DNA from: Phycisphaerae bacterium
GTDB taxonomy: Bacteria; Planctomycetota; Phycisphaerae; Phycisphaerales; UBA1924
Length of the DNA: 49,064 nucleotides
Direction: 5' to 3'
NCBI GenBank assembly: GCA_030426395.1
Contig: JAUHYE010000013.1
Coordinates: 1 to 49,064 of the forward strand
Shown here: positions 17,578-25,999 of the stretch, one piece after another
Numbering within the stretch: position 1 is the stretch's first letter
How the letters are laid out: every line of letters starts with the position of its first letter
The notes under the pieces: model-generated
What the model saw: the letters and a program-made list of their open reading frames with translations, nothing else
The model's database searches: none
What the model was told of the DNA's origin: nothing
Position numbers and translations under genes: made by a program

Positions 17578-18723
17578 ATGCACACCATCCGCCTCGCACT
17601 CGTGTGCGTCACGCTCACGATCGCCTCGATGGCCCACGGCCAGGAGGTGCTCGACGAGTCGCAGATGATGGACAGCCTGACCGACATCCTGTGGGTCGAC
17701 GCCGGCGAGATGGCGTATTTCCTGAGCCTCTTGCAACTCGATGGCACCGCGCGGCGGGAGGCGGCCGCTGCGCACGAGGCGTACACCGATCGCCTCGTTG
17801 AGACCAACGCGGTCACAAGGAAGGATGGCGCGGTCGAGGCCTCGTGGGACATGCTCGCGATGGAAGACCAGGTCGGCCAGATGCAGGAGGCCCTCTTCAT
17901 CAAGCTGAAGGCCATCGCGGCCGGGGCCGGGCGGGCGGACTCGTTCGGTCGAGTCGAGATGGCCAGGCGGCGGGAGGCCACCGCGTTCCTCGAAGACTCC
18001 AACCCGTTGGGCCTCGACCTCGTCGCGATCGCCTTCGAGGCCGGCGTGGACCAAGTGTCGATCCGACAGGTCTTGCAGCGCTACGAGCTGGAGATCGACC
18101 CGCTCTACGAGAAGTATGTCGCCGGCATGCCCAAGTTCGCTCACCTCGCCGCGAATCCGCCCGAGGGCGAGCCCGCCCAGCCGCGTGAGATCGAGCTCGA
18201 CGAGGAGGGCTTCCCGACCGACGAAGAAATGGAGCGGCTGGACGGCGAGCGTGCAACGGTGCTGGCCAGAGATGAGCGGGCCAAGGCGATCAACGACAGG
18301 TACAAGGCCCTGGTCGCCGAAGCCCTGCCCGAGGCGGACAAGCCCCGGTGGCTCCTGGCCGTCAAGCGCCACGAGTGGCCGTGGGTCTACGCGTTGAGCC
18401 AGGCCGAGCGCACGCTTGAGGCGGCCGATCGCCTCGATGACCTCACGCCCGAGCAGCGTGAGCAGCTCGACACGATCATGGCCGAGCACGAGGCGAAGGC
18501 ATCGGCGATCAACGAGGCCTGGGCCAAGGCCATCGAAGCGCGCGACGCGGCCGAACGCGCGGACGAGTGGACCGCGTGGAACACGCAGATCGAGCGCGCC
18601 GACGCGGCCGAGGCGCAGCGCGCCGAACTGGACAAAGCGACGATCGGTCGCGTCCGGGCCCTGCTGACGCCCGAGCAGCTCGGATCGCTCCACGCCGCGC
18701 CACGCGAAGATCCCCCGGCGTAG
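17578..18723 (+). CDS. Secreted coiled-coil protein, CpxP/LTxxQ-like (paralogue 1)
   Basis: 381 aa with a signal peptide ending near AHG-QE and an AAGGAG site 6 bases upstream of the ATG. The mature protein is almost entirely charged helix. It contains the periplasmic-chaperone-like signature LTPEQREQLD near residue 282 and LTPEQLGSL near 365. The block WLLAVKRHEWPWVYAL is shared with WDLAVKRARWPEVYAP in the gene at 26041, and the gene at 27427 has a weaker match, so the three are paralogues. CpxP/Spy-like proteins act in periplasmic protein quality control, but a role here is only inferred. Confidence 0.7.
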   Translation: MHTIRLALVCVTLTIASMAHGQEVLDESQMMDSLTDILWVDAGEMAYFLSLLQLDGTARREAAAAHEAYTDRLVETNAVTRKDGAVEASWDMLAMEDQVGQMQEALFIKLKAIAAGAGRADSFGRVEMARRREATAFLEDSNPLGLDLVAIAFEAGVDQVSIRQVLQRYELEIDPLYEKYVAGMPKFAHLAANPPEGEPAQPREIELDEEGFPTDEEMERLDGERATVLARDERAKAINDRYKALVAEALPEADKPRWLLAVKRHEWPWVYALSQAERTLEAADRLDDLTPEQREQLDTIMAEHEAKASAINEAWAKAIEARDAAERADEWTAWNTQIERADAAEAQRAELDKATIGRVRALLTPEQLGSLHAAPREDPPA

Positions 18724-18774
18724 CAGCACGGCCCGGTCGCAACCCGCACCGCCCGCCGCCCGTACCACCCACCA

Positions 18775-19497
18775 ATGCGGCCGATCCGCGTCATCATCGC
18801 CATGGCCATCTACCTCGCCCTCGCGTCGGCCATCACCGTCGCCGTCGCCTGGGCCATCCACCGCGTGCACGAGCCGCGGCTAGCCGGGGCGGGGGTGATG
18901 CTCGAGCTCGCCGGCTCGCCCGCGGCGGGCAGCTTCACCGACCAAGAGTGGGCCGAGCTGCGCCCCGAGCGCGCGGCGCACGCGCCCAGCGGGGGCACCA
19001 CCATCCACCCCATCCGCCAGGGCGGCACGCGGCTGTGGGGCTGGCGGGCCCGGGCCAGCTTCGCGCGCGTCAGTTGGGAGCACGCCGGTCGATACGACTC
19101 CACCCTTGACATGCTCGCCGAGTTCAGCGCCGGCTGGCCGATGCTCGCGATGCGCTACGCCGACCACGCGACGCTGCCGCGCAGCGGCTCGTCGCCATCG
19201 CCCACCGCCACCGCCCCGCCGGTGAGTTATGTCTTTGGCCTCACGCTCCACCAGGGCGCCACGCCGGGCACGACCGCCTTCGCGCGGTCCGCCCTGCCCC
19301 TGCGGCCGATCTGGCCGGGGTTCCTCGTCAACACCGGGCTCACCGCCGCGCTGCTGGCGCTGCTGGTGCACGGCGCCGGGCCCATCCGCGTGCTCGTGCG
19401 CCGCTGGCGCGGGTATTGCCCGGCCTGCGGATATAACTTAGACGGCCTCGCGCCAAGCACACCCTGCCCCGAGTGCGGCCGCGAGCCCAAGGCGTGA
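18775..19497 (+). CDS. Zinc-ribbon membrane protein, tandem family member 1
   Basis: 240 aa. Topology: N-terminal span (VIIAMAIYLALASAITVAVAW), a divergent extracytoplasmic domain of about 150 residues, a second span (WPGFLVNTGLTAALLALLVHG), an Arg-rich junction, and a C-terminal ribbon CPACGYNL...CPECG. It is the most divergent of five tandem genes. Shared motifs with the others are LPLRPIWPGFLVNT and the ribbon position. Function unknown; the layout suggests an exported sensor-like domain tethered to a cytoplasmic ribbon (inference). Confidence 0.72.
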   Translation: MRPIRVIIAMAIYLALASAITVAVAWAIHRVHEPRLAGAGVMLELAGSPAAGSFTDQEWAELRPERAAHAPSGGTTIHPIRQGGTRLWGWRARASFARVSWEHAGRYDSTLDMLAEFSAGWPMLAMRYADHATLPRSGSSPSPTATAPPVSYVFGLTLHQGATPGTTAFARSALPLRPIWPGFLVNTGLTAALLALLVHGAGPIRVLVRRWRGYCPACGYNLDGLAPSTPCPECGREPKA

Positions 19498-19530
19498 ACC
19501 CGGCCGGCCGGCGCCCGGTACCCTGACGCC

Positions 19531-20382
19531 ATGCGTGGGGGCCCCGCCATCCGCACCGTGCTCGTGTTCGCCCTGCTCGGGGCGCTGGCGACCGTGTTCT
19601 CGTCGTGGGCGATCCACGGCTGGCGCCACTGGCGGGTCGTCCGGGCGGGCGTGCTGACCAACGACATCCTCCGCGGCATCGAGCCGCTGGCGGTGCCCAA
19701 GGAGGCGCCCATGGTCGTGGCCGCGCCGCCCTGGTCGGCCCACCGCGTCGTCCCCGCGGGCCGCGACTGGGCCCACTCGATCTGGGTGGTGATCGGCCGG
19801 CACGCCCAGCACGAGCGCGCCGGCTGGCGGTGGGAGGTCTTCGCCCTGGTGGGCATGAAGCGCTTCGAGGCCCAGGGCGGCCCGCCGCCGCCGGCGCGCC
19901 TCACGCGCGAGCACGTGGTCCGCATCCGCTGCGGCTGGCCCGCCCACGCCATGACGCACGCCAGCTACGGCGGGTCGTTCGGCCTCGTGCACCCGGGGCT
20001 GGCGACCGGCCCCGCTACGGCCGACGCCTTCGGCCGCACGCCGGCCCTCTCGCTGCACGGCGGGTACGCGCCCTTCGGCTGGGCGTCCACCCAGCGCTGG
20101 CCCCAGAGCGTCACCGTCGCGACGTACGACCCCATCGACCGCTTCGCGCTGCCGCTCATGCCCATCTGGCCCGGCTTCCTTCTAAACACGTTCTTCTACG
20201 CCCTTCTCATGTTCGCCCCCGCGCGTGCCGTGCGCGCACTGGTCCGCGTCCGGCGTCGGCGGCGCGGGCGCTGCGCCGTGTGCGGGTACGACCGGGACGG
20301 GCTCGCTCCACGCGCCACCTGCCCCGAGTGCGGGGAAAAGCCGCGGCCGCGCCAGGAACCCCGCGCGGCCCCGGCGTCATAA
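19531..20382 (+). CDS. Zinc-ribbon membrane protein, tandem family member 2
   Basis: 283 aa. Opens with the family start MRGGPAIRTVLVFALLGALA, then a variable extracytoplasmic domain, PIDRFALPLMPIWPGFLLNT, a second span, and the ribbon CAVCGYDRDG...CPECGEK. The gap to member 1 is 33 bp and to member 3 is 9 bp, which suggests one transcript. Function unknown. Confidence 0.72.
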   Translation: MRGGPAIRTVLVFALLGALATVFSSWAIHGWRHWRVVRAGVLTNDILRGIEPLAVPKEAPMVVAAPPWSAHRVVPAGRDWAHSIWVVIGRHAQHERAGWRWEVFALVGMKRFEAQGGPPPPARLTREHVVRIRCGWPAHAMTHASYGGSFGLVHPGLATGPATADAFGRTPALSLHGGYAPFGWASTQRWPQSVTVATYDPIDRFALPLMPIWPGFLLNTFFYALLMFAPARAVRALVRVRRRRRGRCAVCGYDRDGLAPRATCPECGEKPRPRQEPRAAPAS

Positions 20383-20391
20383 CGTTCGCCG

Positions 20392-21390
20392 ATGCGTGGG
20401 GGCCCATCCATCCGCACCGTGCTCGTCTACGCCCTGCTGGGGGCGCTGGCGACCATCCTGATATCCTGGGCCATCCACGCCGTGCGCTTCTCGCGCGCTT
20501 CGCCGGGGCCGGCGCTCGTGCCCTCGCCCGCCGGCAGCTTCTCGAAGATCGCCCGCGTGCCGCGGATGCCCTGGCCGGTCGACGGCGGCCGCATCGCCGA
20601 GTACGGCATCGTCACCACCGCCCGGCCGGGCCAGCCCGTGCTCGACCCCGAGCATTGGTTCGGCCGGTGGATGATCGAGCAGCACCCGCGATCGCCACAG
20701 ACCGCATCGCGCCTGCGCGACGCCGATCGCTCGTGGCGTCGCCATCGAAGAATCGCCAGCGGCTCGCCGCCCACGCCGCACTACCCCTTCCCCTTCCCGC
20801 TCGTCGAGGATCCCAATTCGGCCACCGGCTGGGGGGTGCTGGCCGGCGAGGCCGAGGTCACCAGCGACGCCCACCTCGCGCCGAAGCACGCTTCCTTCGA
20901 GGCGCTCAACGTCGTCCGGGCCGGGTGGCCCTTGCTAGCCCTCGAGAGCGGGGCCCACTACGCCGAGCTCTTCGAGGACATTTCGTACGAGAAGGCCCCC
21001 CGCGTCATCCACTACGAGCTTGCAAGCCGCGCCGTGCTCGCGCGCCCGCCGAAGGCCTCGCTGCGCGGCGGCGTCGAGCTGTGGCACGGGTCGGGCGGGC
21101 CCAACACCCAGGGCGGCCCGTGGCAAACACCCCACGACCCCCTCGATCGCTTCGCGCTCCCCCTGCTCCCCCTCTGGCCCGGCTTTGTCATAAACACATT
21201 GTTCTACGCCCTGCTGCTCTTCGGCGTGTTGCGGGTGCCGGGCATCGTGCGTCGCACGCTGCGCCGGCGGCGCGGGCGCTGCATCGCGTGCGGCTATAGC
21301 CGCGACGGCCTCGATCCCGACGCGGCGTGCCCCGAGTGCGGGGCGAAGGCGGGCGCTCGCATGGCGGCCGGGCCCACCGCCGCGACGTAG
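20392..21390 (+). CDS. Zinc-ribbon membrane protein, tandem family member 3
   Basis: 332 aa. Start MRGGPSIRTVLVYALLGALA, variable middle with the conserved core DYPFP-type segment (here PHYPFPFPLVED), and a GW.xLALESGAHYAEL motif. It ends DRFALPLLPLWPGFVINT, a second span, and CIACGYSRDG...CPECGAK. Same 9-bp spacing to its neighbours. Function unknown. Confidence 0.72.
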   Translation: MRGGPSIRTVLVYALLGALATILISWAIHAVRFSRASPGPALVPSPAGSFSKIARVPRMPWPVDGGRIAEYGIVTTARPGQPVLDPEHWFGRWMIEQHPRSPQTASRLRDADRSWRRHRRIASGSPPTPHYPFPFPLVEDPNSATGWGVLAGEAEVTSDAHLAPKHASFEALNVVRAGWPLLALESGAHYAELFEDISYEKAPRVIHYELASRAVLARPPKASLRGGVELWHGSGGPNTQGGPWQTPHDPLDRFALPLLPLWPGFVINTLFYALLLFGVLRVPGIVRRTLRRRRGRCIACGYSRDGLDPDAACPECGAKAGARMAAGPTAAT

Positions 21391-21399
21391 GCTCTGGCC

Positions 21400-22356
21400 A
21401 TGCGTTGCCGCCGGGCCATCCGCACCGCTCTCGTGTTCGTCCTGCTGGGGGCGGTGGCGACGGTTCTTACGTCGTGGGCGATCCACGCGGTGCAGTTCCG
21501 ACGCGCGTGGGCGGGCAGGAACCAGACGATCCTGTTCGTGCCGAGCGTCCCTTGGCCCGTCGAGCACGACCTCGCGCGGGAGCATGGCATCAACCCAACC
21601 GCACGCGACGGCGAGCCGGCGGTCGATGATGCGTATTGGCTCTGGGCATTCCAGGATCCGGCCCCGCCAAAGGCGGCCGGAATCGATGCCGATGGCGCCT
21701 GGCGGCGGTACCGCGTCCGGGCCGACCGCGCTCCCCCGATCCCGGACTACCCCTTCCCGCACGCGCTCTTCGAGTTCGGCCACCCGCGCTTCGGTTGGCG
21801 CGTGCTGCACAGCTGGGCCCGCATCTACAGCACCACGTTGCTGCCGCCCGACCACTGGACGGAAGAGTCGCTGTTCGTCGTGCTGGCGGGGTGGCCGCGG
21901 CCCGCGCTCGCGTGCGGCGCGCATCACGCCGAGCTCGTGGAGGATTTTCCGAGAGCACCGGGACCCGGCTCGAGCATCATCGGCCACAAGAGCGTGTCCC
22001 CCTTGGCCGACCAGCCGAAGGTCTCGCTCACGGGCGGCATCGAATTGTGGCGCGGCACGCCGGTCGCACCCCTCAGGGCGCTCAATCTTCCCACATCCTT
22101 CCACCCCCTCGACCGCTTCGCCCTCCCCCTGCTCCCGCTCTGGCCCGGCTTCCTTCTGAACACAATGTTCTACGCCCTGCTGCTGTTCGCCCTCGTGCGC
22201 GGCGTGCGCACGGTGCGTCGCGCGCTGCGCCGGCGGCGCGGGCGGTGTGTTGTGTGCGGCTATAGCCGCGACGGCCTCGATCCCGGCGCGGCCTGCCCCG
22301 AGTGCGGAGCGCAGGCGGGCGCCCGCATGGCGACCGGGCCCGCCGCCGCGACGTAG
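21400..22356 (+). CDS. Zinc-ribbon membrane protein, tandem family member 4
   Basis: 318 aa. Start MRCRRAIRTALVFVLLGAVA, middle with PDYPFPHALFEFG and GWPRPALACGAHHAELVE, end DRFALPLLPLWPGFLLNT, then CVVCGYSRDG...CPECGAQ. About the first 110 bases and the last 150 bases of this gene are almost identical to member 5, whereas the middle differs. This mosaic pattern is typical of recent duplication plus gene conversion. Confidence 0.72.
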   Translation: MRCRRAIRTALVFVLLGAVATVLTSWAIHAVQFRRAWAGRNQTILFVPSVPWPVEHDLAREHGINPTARDGEPAVDDAYWLWAFQDPAPPKAAGIDADGAWRRYRVRADRAPPIPDYPFPHALFEFGHPRFGWRVLHSWARIYSTTLLPPDHWTEESLFVVLAGWPRPALACGAHHAELVEDFPRAPGPGSSIIGHKSVSPLADQPKVSLTGGIELWRGTPVAPLRALNLPTSFHPLDRFALPLLPLWPGFLLNTMFYALLLFALVRGVRTVRRALRRRRGRCVVCGYSRDGLDPGAACPECGAQAGARMATGPAAAT

Positions 22357-22365
22357 GCTCTCGCC

Positions 22366-23619
22366 ATGCGTTGCCGCCGGGCCATCCGCACCGCTCTCGT
22401 GTTCGTCCTGCTGGGGGTGGTCGCGACGGTTCTTACGTCGTGGGCGATCCACGCGGCGCAGTTCAGGTTGGCCAGCGGGGTCTCCAGCCCACCGCGCCAG
22501 TATGTGCCAGAGATCCTCTGGCCCATCGACCACGAGCGAGCGCACCGATTTGATATCGACACCACCATACGCTCGGGTCAGATCGGCATCGATCCTGCCA
22601 ACGCGTACTGGCACCGCGTGCTGACCGACGACTATGAGCCAAGCGTGATCCCCCCGATGGCGCCGCGCATCAACGCCGATGCGGCGTGGCGGAGGCACCG
22701 CAATCAGGGCCAACGCCTTCCCGGCCTGCCCGACTACCCGTTCCCGTACAAGCTGTTCGAGGTCTGGCCAACGCGAACCGGCTGGCGCGTGCTGGAAAGC
22801 GGCACCGACCTGTGGCATCAAGAGGACATGTGGTCCCTCGAGAGCATCGAGGAGACGCTCTTCGTGATCCGCGTCGGCTGGCCACGCCCGGCGCTCGAGG
22901 TTGGCGCCCATCACGCGCAGCTCAAGGTCCTGCCGGAAGGTTTCTGGCAAACTTCTGGGATGATCGGCCGACTGGCTCGCGTGGACGAACTGGCCCAGCC
23001 ATCCATCGTGTCGCTGGACGGCGGCATCCAACTCTGGGATTCGCAACGCCCGCTCGTCCCCGCCGGGGGCGTCCGGGGTGTCGACTTCAGCCCCCTCGAC
23101 CGCTTCGCCCTCCCCCTGCTCCCCCTCTGGCCCGGCTTCCTTCTCAACACGTTGTTCTACGCCCTGCTGCTGTTCGCCCTCGTGCGCGGCGTGCGCGCGG
23201 TGCGCCGCGCCCGGCGCCGGTGGCGCGGGCGGTGTGTTGGGTGCGGGTATAGCTTGGGCGGGCTCGACCCCGGCGCGGCGTGCCCGGAATGTGGCGCGAA
23301 CCGCGCCGTTCGCGCCGCGATCGTCGTGCTCCGCCCGCCGAACCGCGCCGTGCGCCGCGTGGACGTCGTGGGCCGGGGGCCGAACGTCGCGAATCACCGC
23401 GCGATCGTCGTGGGTCGAGCGCCGATCATCGTGAGTCGGCGCGTGACTCACGATGATCGGGAAAAAAATCGCGATGGCCGGGCCCGAAAAAGCGTGGGTT
23501 CTGCTTGGTTTTTCGCGATTCGCCCCGAGAACGTGGCCGTTCGCCCGGATTCTGGCTCAAGCCCCGCCGCCGAGCGGCCGATGCTGTGGGCGTGGGCGGC
23601 GGCTGCCGGTGGTCGGTAG
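22366..23619 (+). CDS. Zinc-ribbon membrane protein, tandem family member 5, with repeat-derived C-terminal extension
   Basis: 417 aa. Residues 1-310 follow the family (MRCRRAIRTALVFVLLGVVA; PDYPFPYKLFEVW; GWPRPALEVGAHHAQL; DRFALPLLPLWPGFLLNT; CVGCGYSLGG...CPECGAN). After the last ribbon cysteines the usual stop within about 15 residues is missing. Translation continues for roughly 105 residues, the first part of which is heptads such as IVVGRAP and NRAVRRV encoded by a 21-bp tandem array. The extension is probably not functional in the family role; whether it is made in vivo is unknown. Confidence 0.7.
   Translation: MRCRRAIRTALVFVLLGVVATVLTSWAIHAAQFRLASGVSSPPRQYVPEILWPIDHERAHRFDIDTTIRSGQIGIDPANAYWHRVLTDDYEPSVIPPMAPRINADAAWRRHRNQGQRLPGLPDYPFPYKLFEVWPTRTGWRVLESGTDLWHQEDMWSLESIEETLFVIRVGWPRPALEVGAHHAQLKVLPEGFWQTSGMIGRLARVDELAQPSIVSLDGGIQLWDSQRPLVPAGGVRGVDFSPLDRFALPLLPLWPGFLLNTLFYALLLFALVRGVRAVRRARRRWRGRCVGCGYSLGGLDPGAACPECGANRAVRAAIVVLRPPNRAVRRVDVVGRGPNVANHRAIVVGRAPIIVSRRVTHDDREKNRDGRARKSVGSAWFFAIRPENVAVRPDSGSSPAAERPMLWAWAAAAGGR
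23296..23463. repeat. Array A2: 8 units of 21 bp, inside a coding frame
   Basis: Eight units of exactly 21 bases, alternating between GCGATCGTCGTGGGTCGAG-like and CCGAACCGCGCCGTGCGCC-like sequences. The array is in frame with the preceding zinc-ribbon gene and adds heptapeptides to it. The last two units are inverted copies forming a perfect hairpin. Confidence 0.85.
23422..23460. other. Perfect 16-bp hairpin at the end of array A2
   Basis: CCGATCATCGTGAGTC pairs exactly with GACTCACGATGATCGG across a 7-nt loop (GGCGCGT), followed by GAAAAAAATC. The A tract is on the wrong side for a plus-strand terminator. It looks like an inverted duplication of one repeat unit, and it lies about 180 bp upstream of the second FN3-like gene. 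Confidence 0.85.
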
Positions 23620-23643
23620 CCGGTCGGTCCGGAGGATCGCGTG

Positions 23644-24339
23644 ATGCGTCTGCCGTACTCGAAGGTCGCGAAGCTGGAATACCTCGAACGCCGCGTGGAC
23701 GGCTGGGCCGATCAGGGCGCGGCCATCGGCGTGGCCGCGGGCCAGTCGGCCGCGGCGGTGGCGAGCACGGAAGCGGCCCGGGCCGCCTACGACGCCATGG
23801 TGGCCGCACGCCAGCACGCCGAGGCCATGCACACCGCGTGGCTGGGCGCGATGAAGACCGCCGAAAGCGACGGCCGTTCGTGCCTGCGATCCATCGTTAC
23901 GTTCGCCAAGAACAGCCCCCAGCCGGGCGCCGTCTACGCCGCGGCGTCGGTCGAGCCGCCCAGGGACAAGGCCCCGCTCGGCAAGCCCGCCACGCCGTCG
24001 AAACTCAGGATCAACCTCGACACGCAGGGCCGGGCCAATCTGACGTGGGGCGGGACGCGGCACGGCGGCACGGTGTTCGCCGTGCAGCGCCGCGTGATCG
24101 GCGTCGATGGCGTGCAGGGCCCGTGGGACACGATCGCGACCGTGCCGCAGCGGAAGTTCGTCGACGAGGCCACGCCCAGCGGCGTGCGGGGCGTGAGCTA
24201 CCGCGTGCGGGGCGAACGCGTGGGCGGGGCGAGCACGTACTCGTCGCCCATCACCCTGCCGCTGGGCGCCGCGGGCAACCAGGCGAGCGTCGGGGGCGCG
24301 ATCGCGCCGGTGCAGGCTTCGGACAAGGAAGCCGGCTAA
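23644..24339 (+). CDS. FN3-like domain protein with helical N-terminus (paralogue B)
   Basis: 231 aa. ATG 23644 is preferred over the adjacent GTG 23641; GGAGG lies 8 bases upstream. Residues 1-95 are Ala-rich helix (AAGQSAAAVASTEAARAAYD), and residues about 120-205 are an FN3-like beta-sandwich (FAVQRRVIGVDGVQGPWDTI ... GVRGVSYRVRGERVGGAS). It matches paralogue A at 5880-6563 in length, domain order and C-terminal motifs. A small CCCGC-TCC-GCGGG hairpin follows the stop, then the terminal-inverted-repeat element. Function unknown. Confidence 0.77.
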   Translation: MRLPYSKVAKLEYLERRVDGWADQGAAIGVAAGQSAAAVASTEAARAAYDAMVAARQHAEAMHTAWLGAMKTAESDGRSCLRSIVTFAKNSPQPGAVYAAASVEPPRDKAPLGKPATPSKLRINLDTQGRANLTWGGTRHGGTVFAVQRRVIGVDGVQGPWDTIATVPQRKFVDEATPSGVRGVSYRVRGERVGGASTYSSPITLPLGAAGNQASVGGAIAPVQASDKEAG

Positions 24340-24431
24340 CCCGCTCCGCGGGGGGGTGAAGACGCTCCGGATCAGACCGTCACGGGCGTTCCACGCTCTG
24401 GCGGGGCCGAAGACGGCCGCGCCAGAGCTGC

Positions 24432-24802
24432 GCTCCGGTTGGGTGTTCTTGGGCGCTCGCGTTGCTCGCTTGCGGGCTAACGCCCGGGCGGCTCAGCCGC
24501 CGCGCCTCCGCATGCGCTGTCGCTCGGAAGACCTCGCTCGGCGTATGCTCCGTCGCAATCAACAGCGTTGTCGGGCCCGCGCCGTTGCCCCGCGACGGGG
24601 CATCCGCACAAGCCGTCCTCGGCGCAGGGCGCATGCTCCGGTGCATGGGCCCGCCGCCGAGGCGACCAAGCACAAACGACGGGGCATCCGCACAAGCCCG
24701 TCTTCGGGCGCAGGGCGCATGTCCCGGCGCGGCCGCTTCTGCGGCCCGGCCGTTAGGCCGCCAAGCGAGCACAGCGAGCGCCCAAGAACACCCAACCGGA
24801 GC
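24432..24802. repeat. Terminal-inverted-repeat intergenic element, copy 2
   Basis: A 371-bp block bounded by inverted repeats of about 50 bp. The outer 29 bases are identical on opposite strands (beginning GCTCCGGTTGGGTGTTCTTG), followed by a few mismatches and then CTAACG in both. Inside are two copies of GACGGGGCATCCGCACAAGC and the GCGGCTCAGCCGCC hairpin also found in copy 1. There is no transposase and no obvious target duplication. The element ends 2 bp before the stop codon of the minus-strand gene at 24805. Confidence 0.85.
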
Positions 24803-24804
24803 GT

Positions 24805-25854
24805 TCAAGAACCCGAAACGCCCGCTCGCACACCCCCCCGCACCACCCGCCGCCGCGCCCGCACCAGCAGCACGAGGCCGATGATCCACGCCAGGACCGG
24901 CAGGCTCGCGGCGCCCAGGCCGGCGGGCCTGGCCATGGGCGAGACGGTCGGCGCGGGGGCACCGATGGTCCCGTAGCTGAGCGATTCGCTGCGCCGGCCG
25001 TTCTGGACGAGCGCGGTGTCGTTTGGCCCGCTCGACTCGCCGGCGGGGCCGACGGCCGCGAAGCCGTTGGGGGGCGGGTCGCCGTGCGTGTAGGTGAACC
25101 ACTGGGCGGCCTCGTGCATCTCGGCGTCGGCGAAGGGCCGCTGGTCGAGGCCGATGTGGGCGAACATGGCGGCGACGCCCGCTTCCAGGCCCGTGCCGGT
25201 CGTGGGCGTGGCCGAGGACGGGTTCTGGCGGGCGTGGACCTGCCAGCGATCGGACTGGAAGTCGTGCAGCAGCAGGCCTTGCGACTGGCCGCCGATATCG
25301 ATGAGCAGGTGCCCCCGGCCGCTGGTGGGCACGAAGTCGTGCCGCTCGTTGGGCGGGGCGCCGGTGGTTTGCTCGGCGCCGTTGCCGTCCACCATGATGG
25401 TGAGCATGTAGCCCGCCGCCCCGCCGACGCCACGCGTGTGGGAGAGCTGGAGCAGGGCCTTGCGGTTGGCGTTCGCCGCCGGGGCCGGCGTGGCGATCAT
25501 GGGGACGGCCCGGTATGCAACGGTGTACAGGAGGTACGCCCCGGCGACCGCCGGCACCGCCAGCAGGAGGGCGCAGAGCCACACCGGGGCCCCGCCGCGC
25601 ACCAGCAGGGCGGGCGTGGCCATGCCCGCCACGGCGTAGGGCGTGCCGCACTCGGGGCAGGTGGTGGCCTTCGGGTCGCAGGCGTGCCCGCAGACGCCGC
25701 AGGCGCTCTGGGCGTGCGCGGCGGCCTCCCGCGCGCCCCGGCCGACCTGTCCCCGGCCGCGGCCGAGCGACGACAGCACCGCCCAGACCCCGGCCAGCAG
25801 GCACACGCCGATGGCCAGGAGTGCCAGGATCGTGGCTGGGGCGAGGATCTGCAT
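24805..25854 (-). CDS. Zinc-ribbon membrane protein
   Basis: 349 aa. ATG 25854 begins a membrane span (ILAPATILALLAIGVCLLAGV). The upstream in-frame stretch is only the 21-bp repeat array, so I exclude it. A ribbon CGVCGHAC...CPECGTPY lies near residues 50-70, then a second span, an extracytoplasmic domain of about 190 residues, and a C-terminal span (LPVLAWIIGLVLLVRARRR). The stop codon is 2 bp from the TIR element, so the last residues may derive from an insertion boundary. Function unknown. Confidence 0.72.
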   Translation of the reverse strand: MQILAPATILALLAIGVCLLAGVWAVLSSLGRGRGQVGRGAREAAAHAQSACGVCGHACDPKATTCPECGTPYAVAGMATPALLVRGGAPVWLCALLLAVPAVAGAYLLYTVAYRAVPMIATPAPAANANRKALLQLSHTRGVGGAAGYMLTIMVDGNGAEQTTGAPPNERHDFVPTSGRGHLLIDIGGQSQGLLLHDFQSDRWQVHARQNPSSATPTTGTGLEAGVAAMFAHIGLDQRPFADAEMHEAAQWFTYTHGDPPPNGFAAVGPAGESSGPNDTALVQNGRRSESLSYGTIGAPAPTVSPMARPAGLGAASLPVLAWIIGLVLLVRARRRVVRGGVRAGVSGS

Positions 25855-25869
25855 GGGGGCATGGTAGAA

Positions 25870-25974
25870 AACCCCTCCACGGAGCGGAAGAACCCCTCCA
25901 CGGAGTGGGAGAGCCCCTCCACGGAGTGGAAGAACCCCCCCACGGAGTGGGAGAACGCCCCACGGAGTGGGTGG
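25870..25974. repeat. Array A3: 5 units of 21 bp in a divergent promoter region
   Basis: Five units of exactly 21 bases with core CCCCTCCACGGAGTGG; each contains the dyad CCAC-GGA-GTGG. The array starts 16 bases upstream of the minus-strand gene at 25854 and ends 66 bases before the plus-strand gene at 26041. It could be a set of regulatory sites spaced two helical turns apart, or a minisatellite. Confidence 0.88.
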
Positions 25975-25999
25975 GTGCAACTTCCGGGCCCTGTTGCCC

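Noticed and set aside
14376-18870. Very long open frames (plus 14376-16898, minus 16372-18870)
   Set aside because: They run opposite or across sucD, the MRJP gene and the CpxP-like gene and have shadow-type composition.
20935-23451. Long minus-strand open frame opposite the zinc-ribbon array
   Set aside because: High-GC antisense shadow with Arg/Gly/Ala-rich sequence and no domain; the plus-strand genes have signal, span and ribbon structure.
23437-23475. Plus-strand rho-independent terminator at the A2 hairpin
   Set aside because: The stem is perfect but is followed by A residues, not T; on the minus strand the T tract comes before the stem.
24432-24802. Insertion sequence
   Set aside because: It has terminal inverted repeats but is only 371 bp, with no transposase frame and no clear target duplication.
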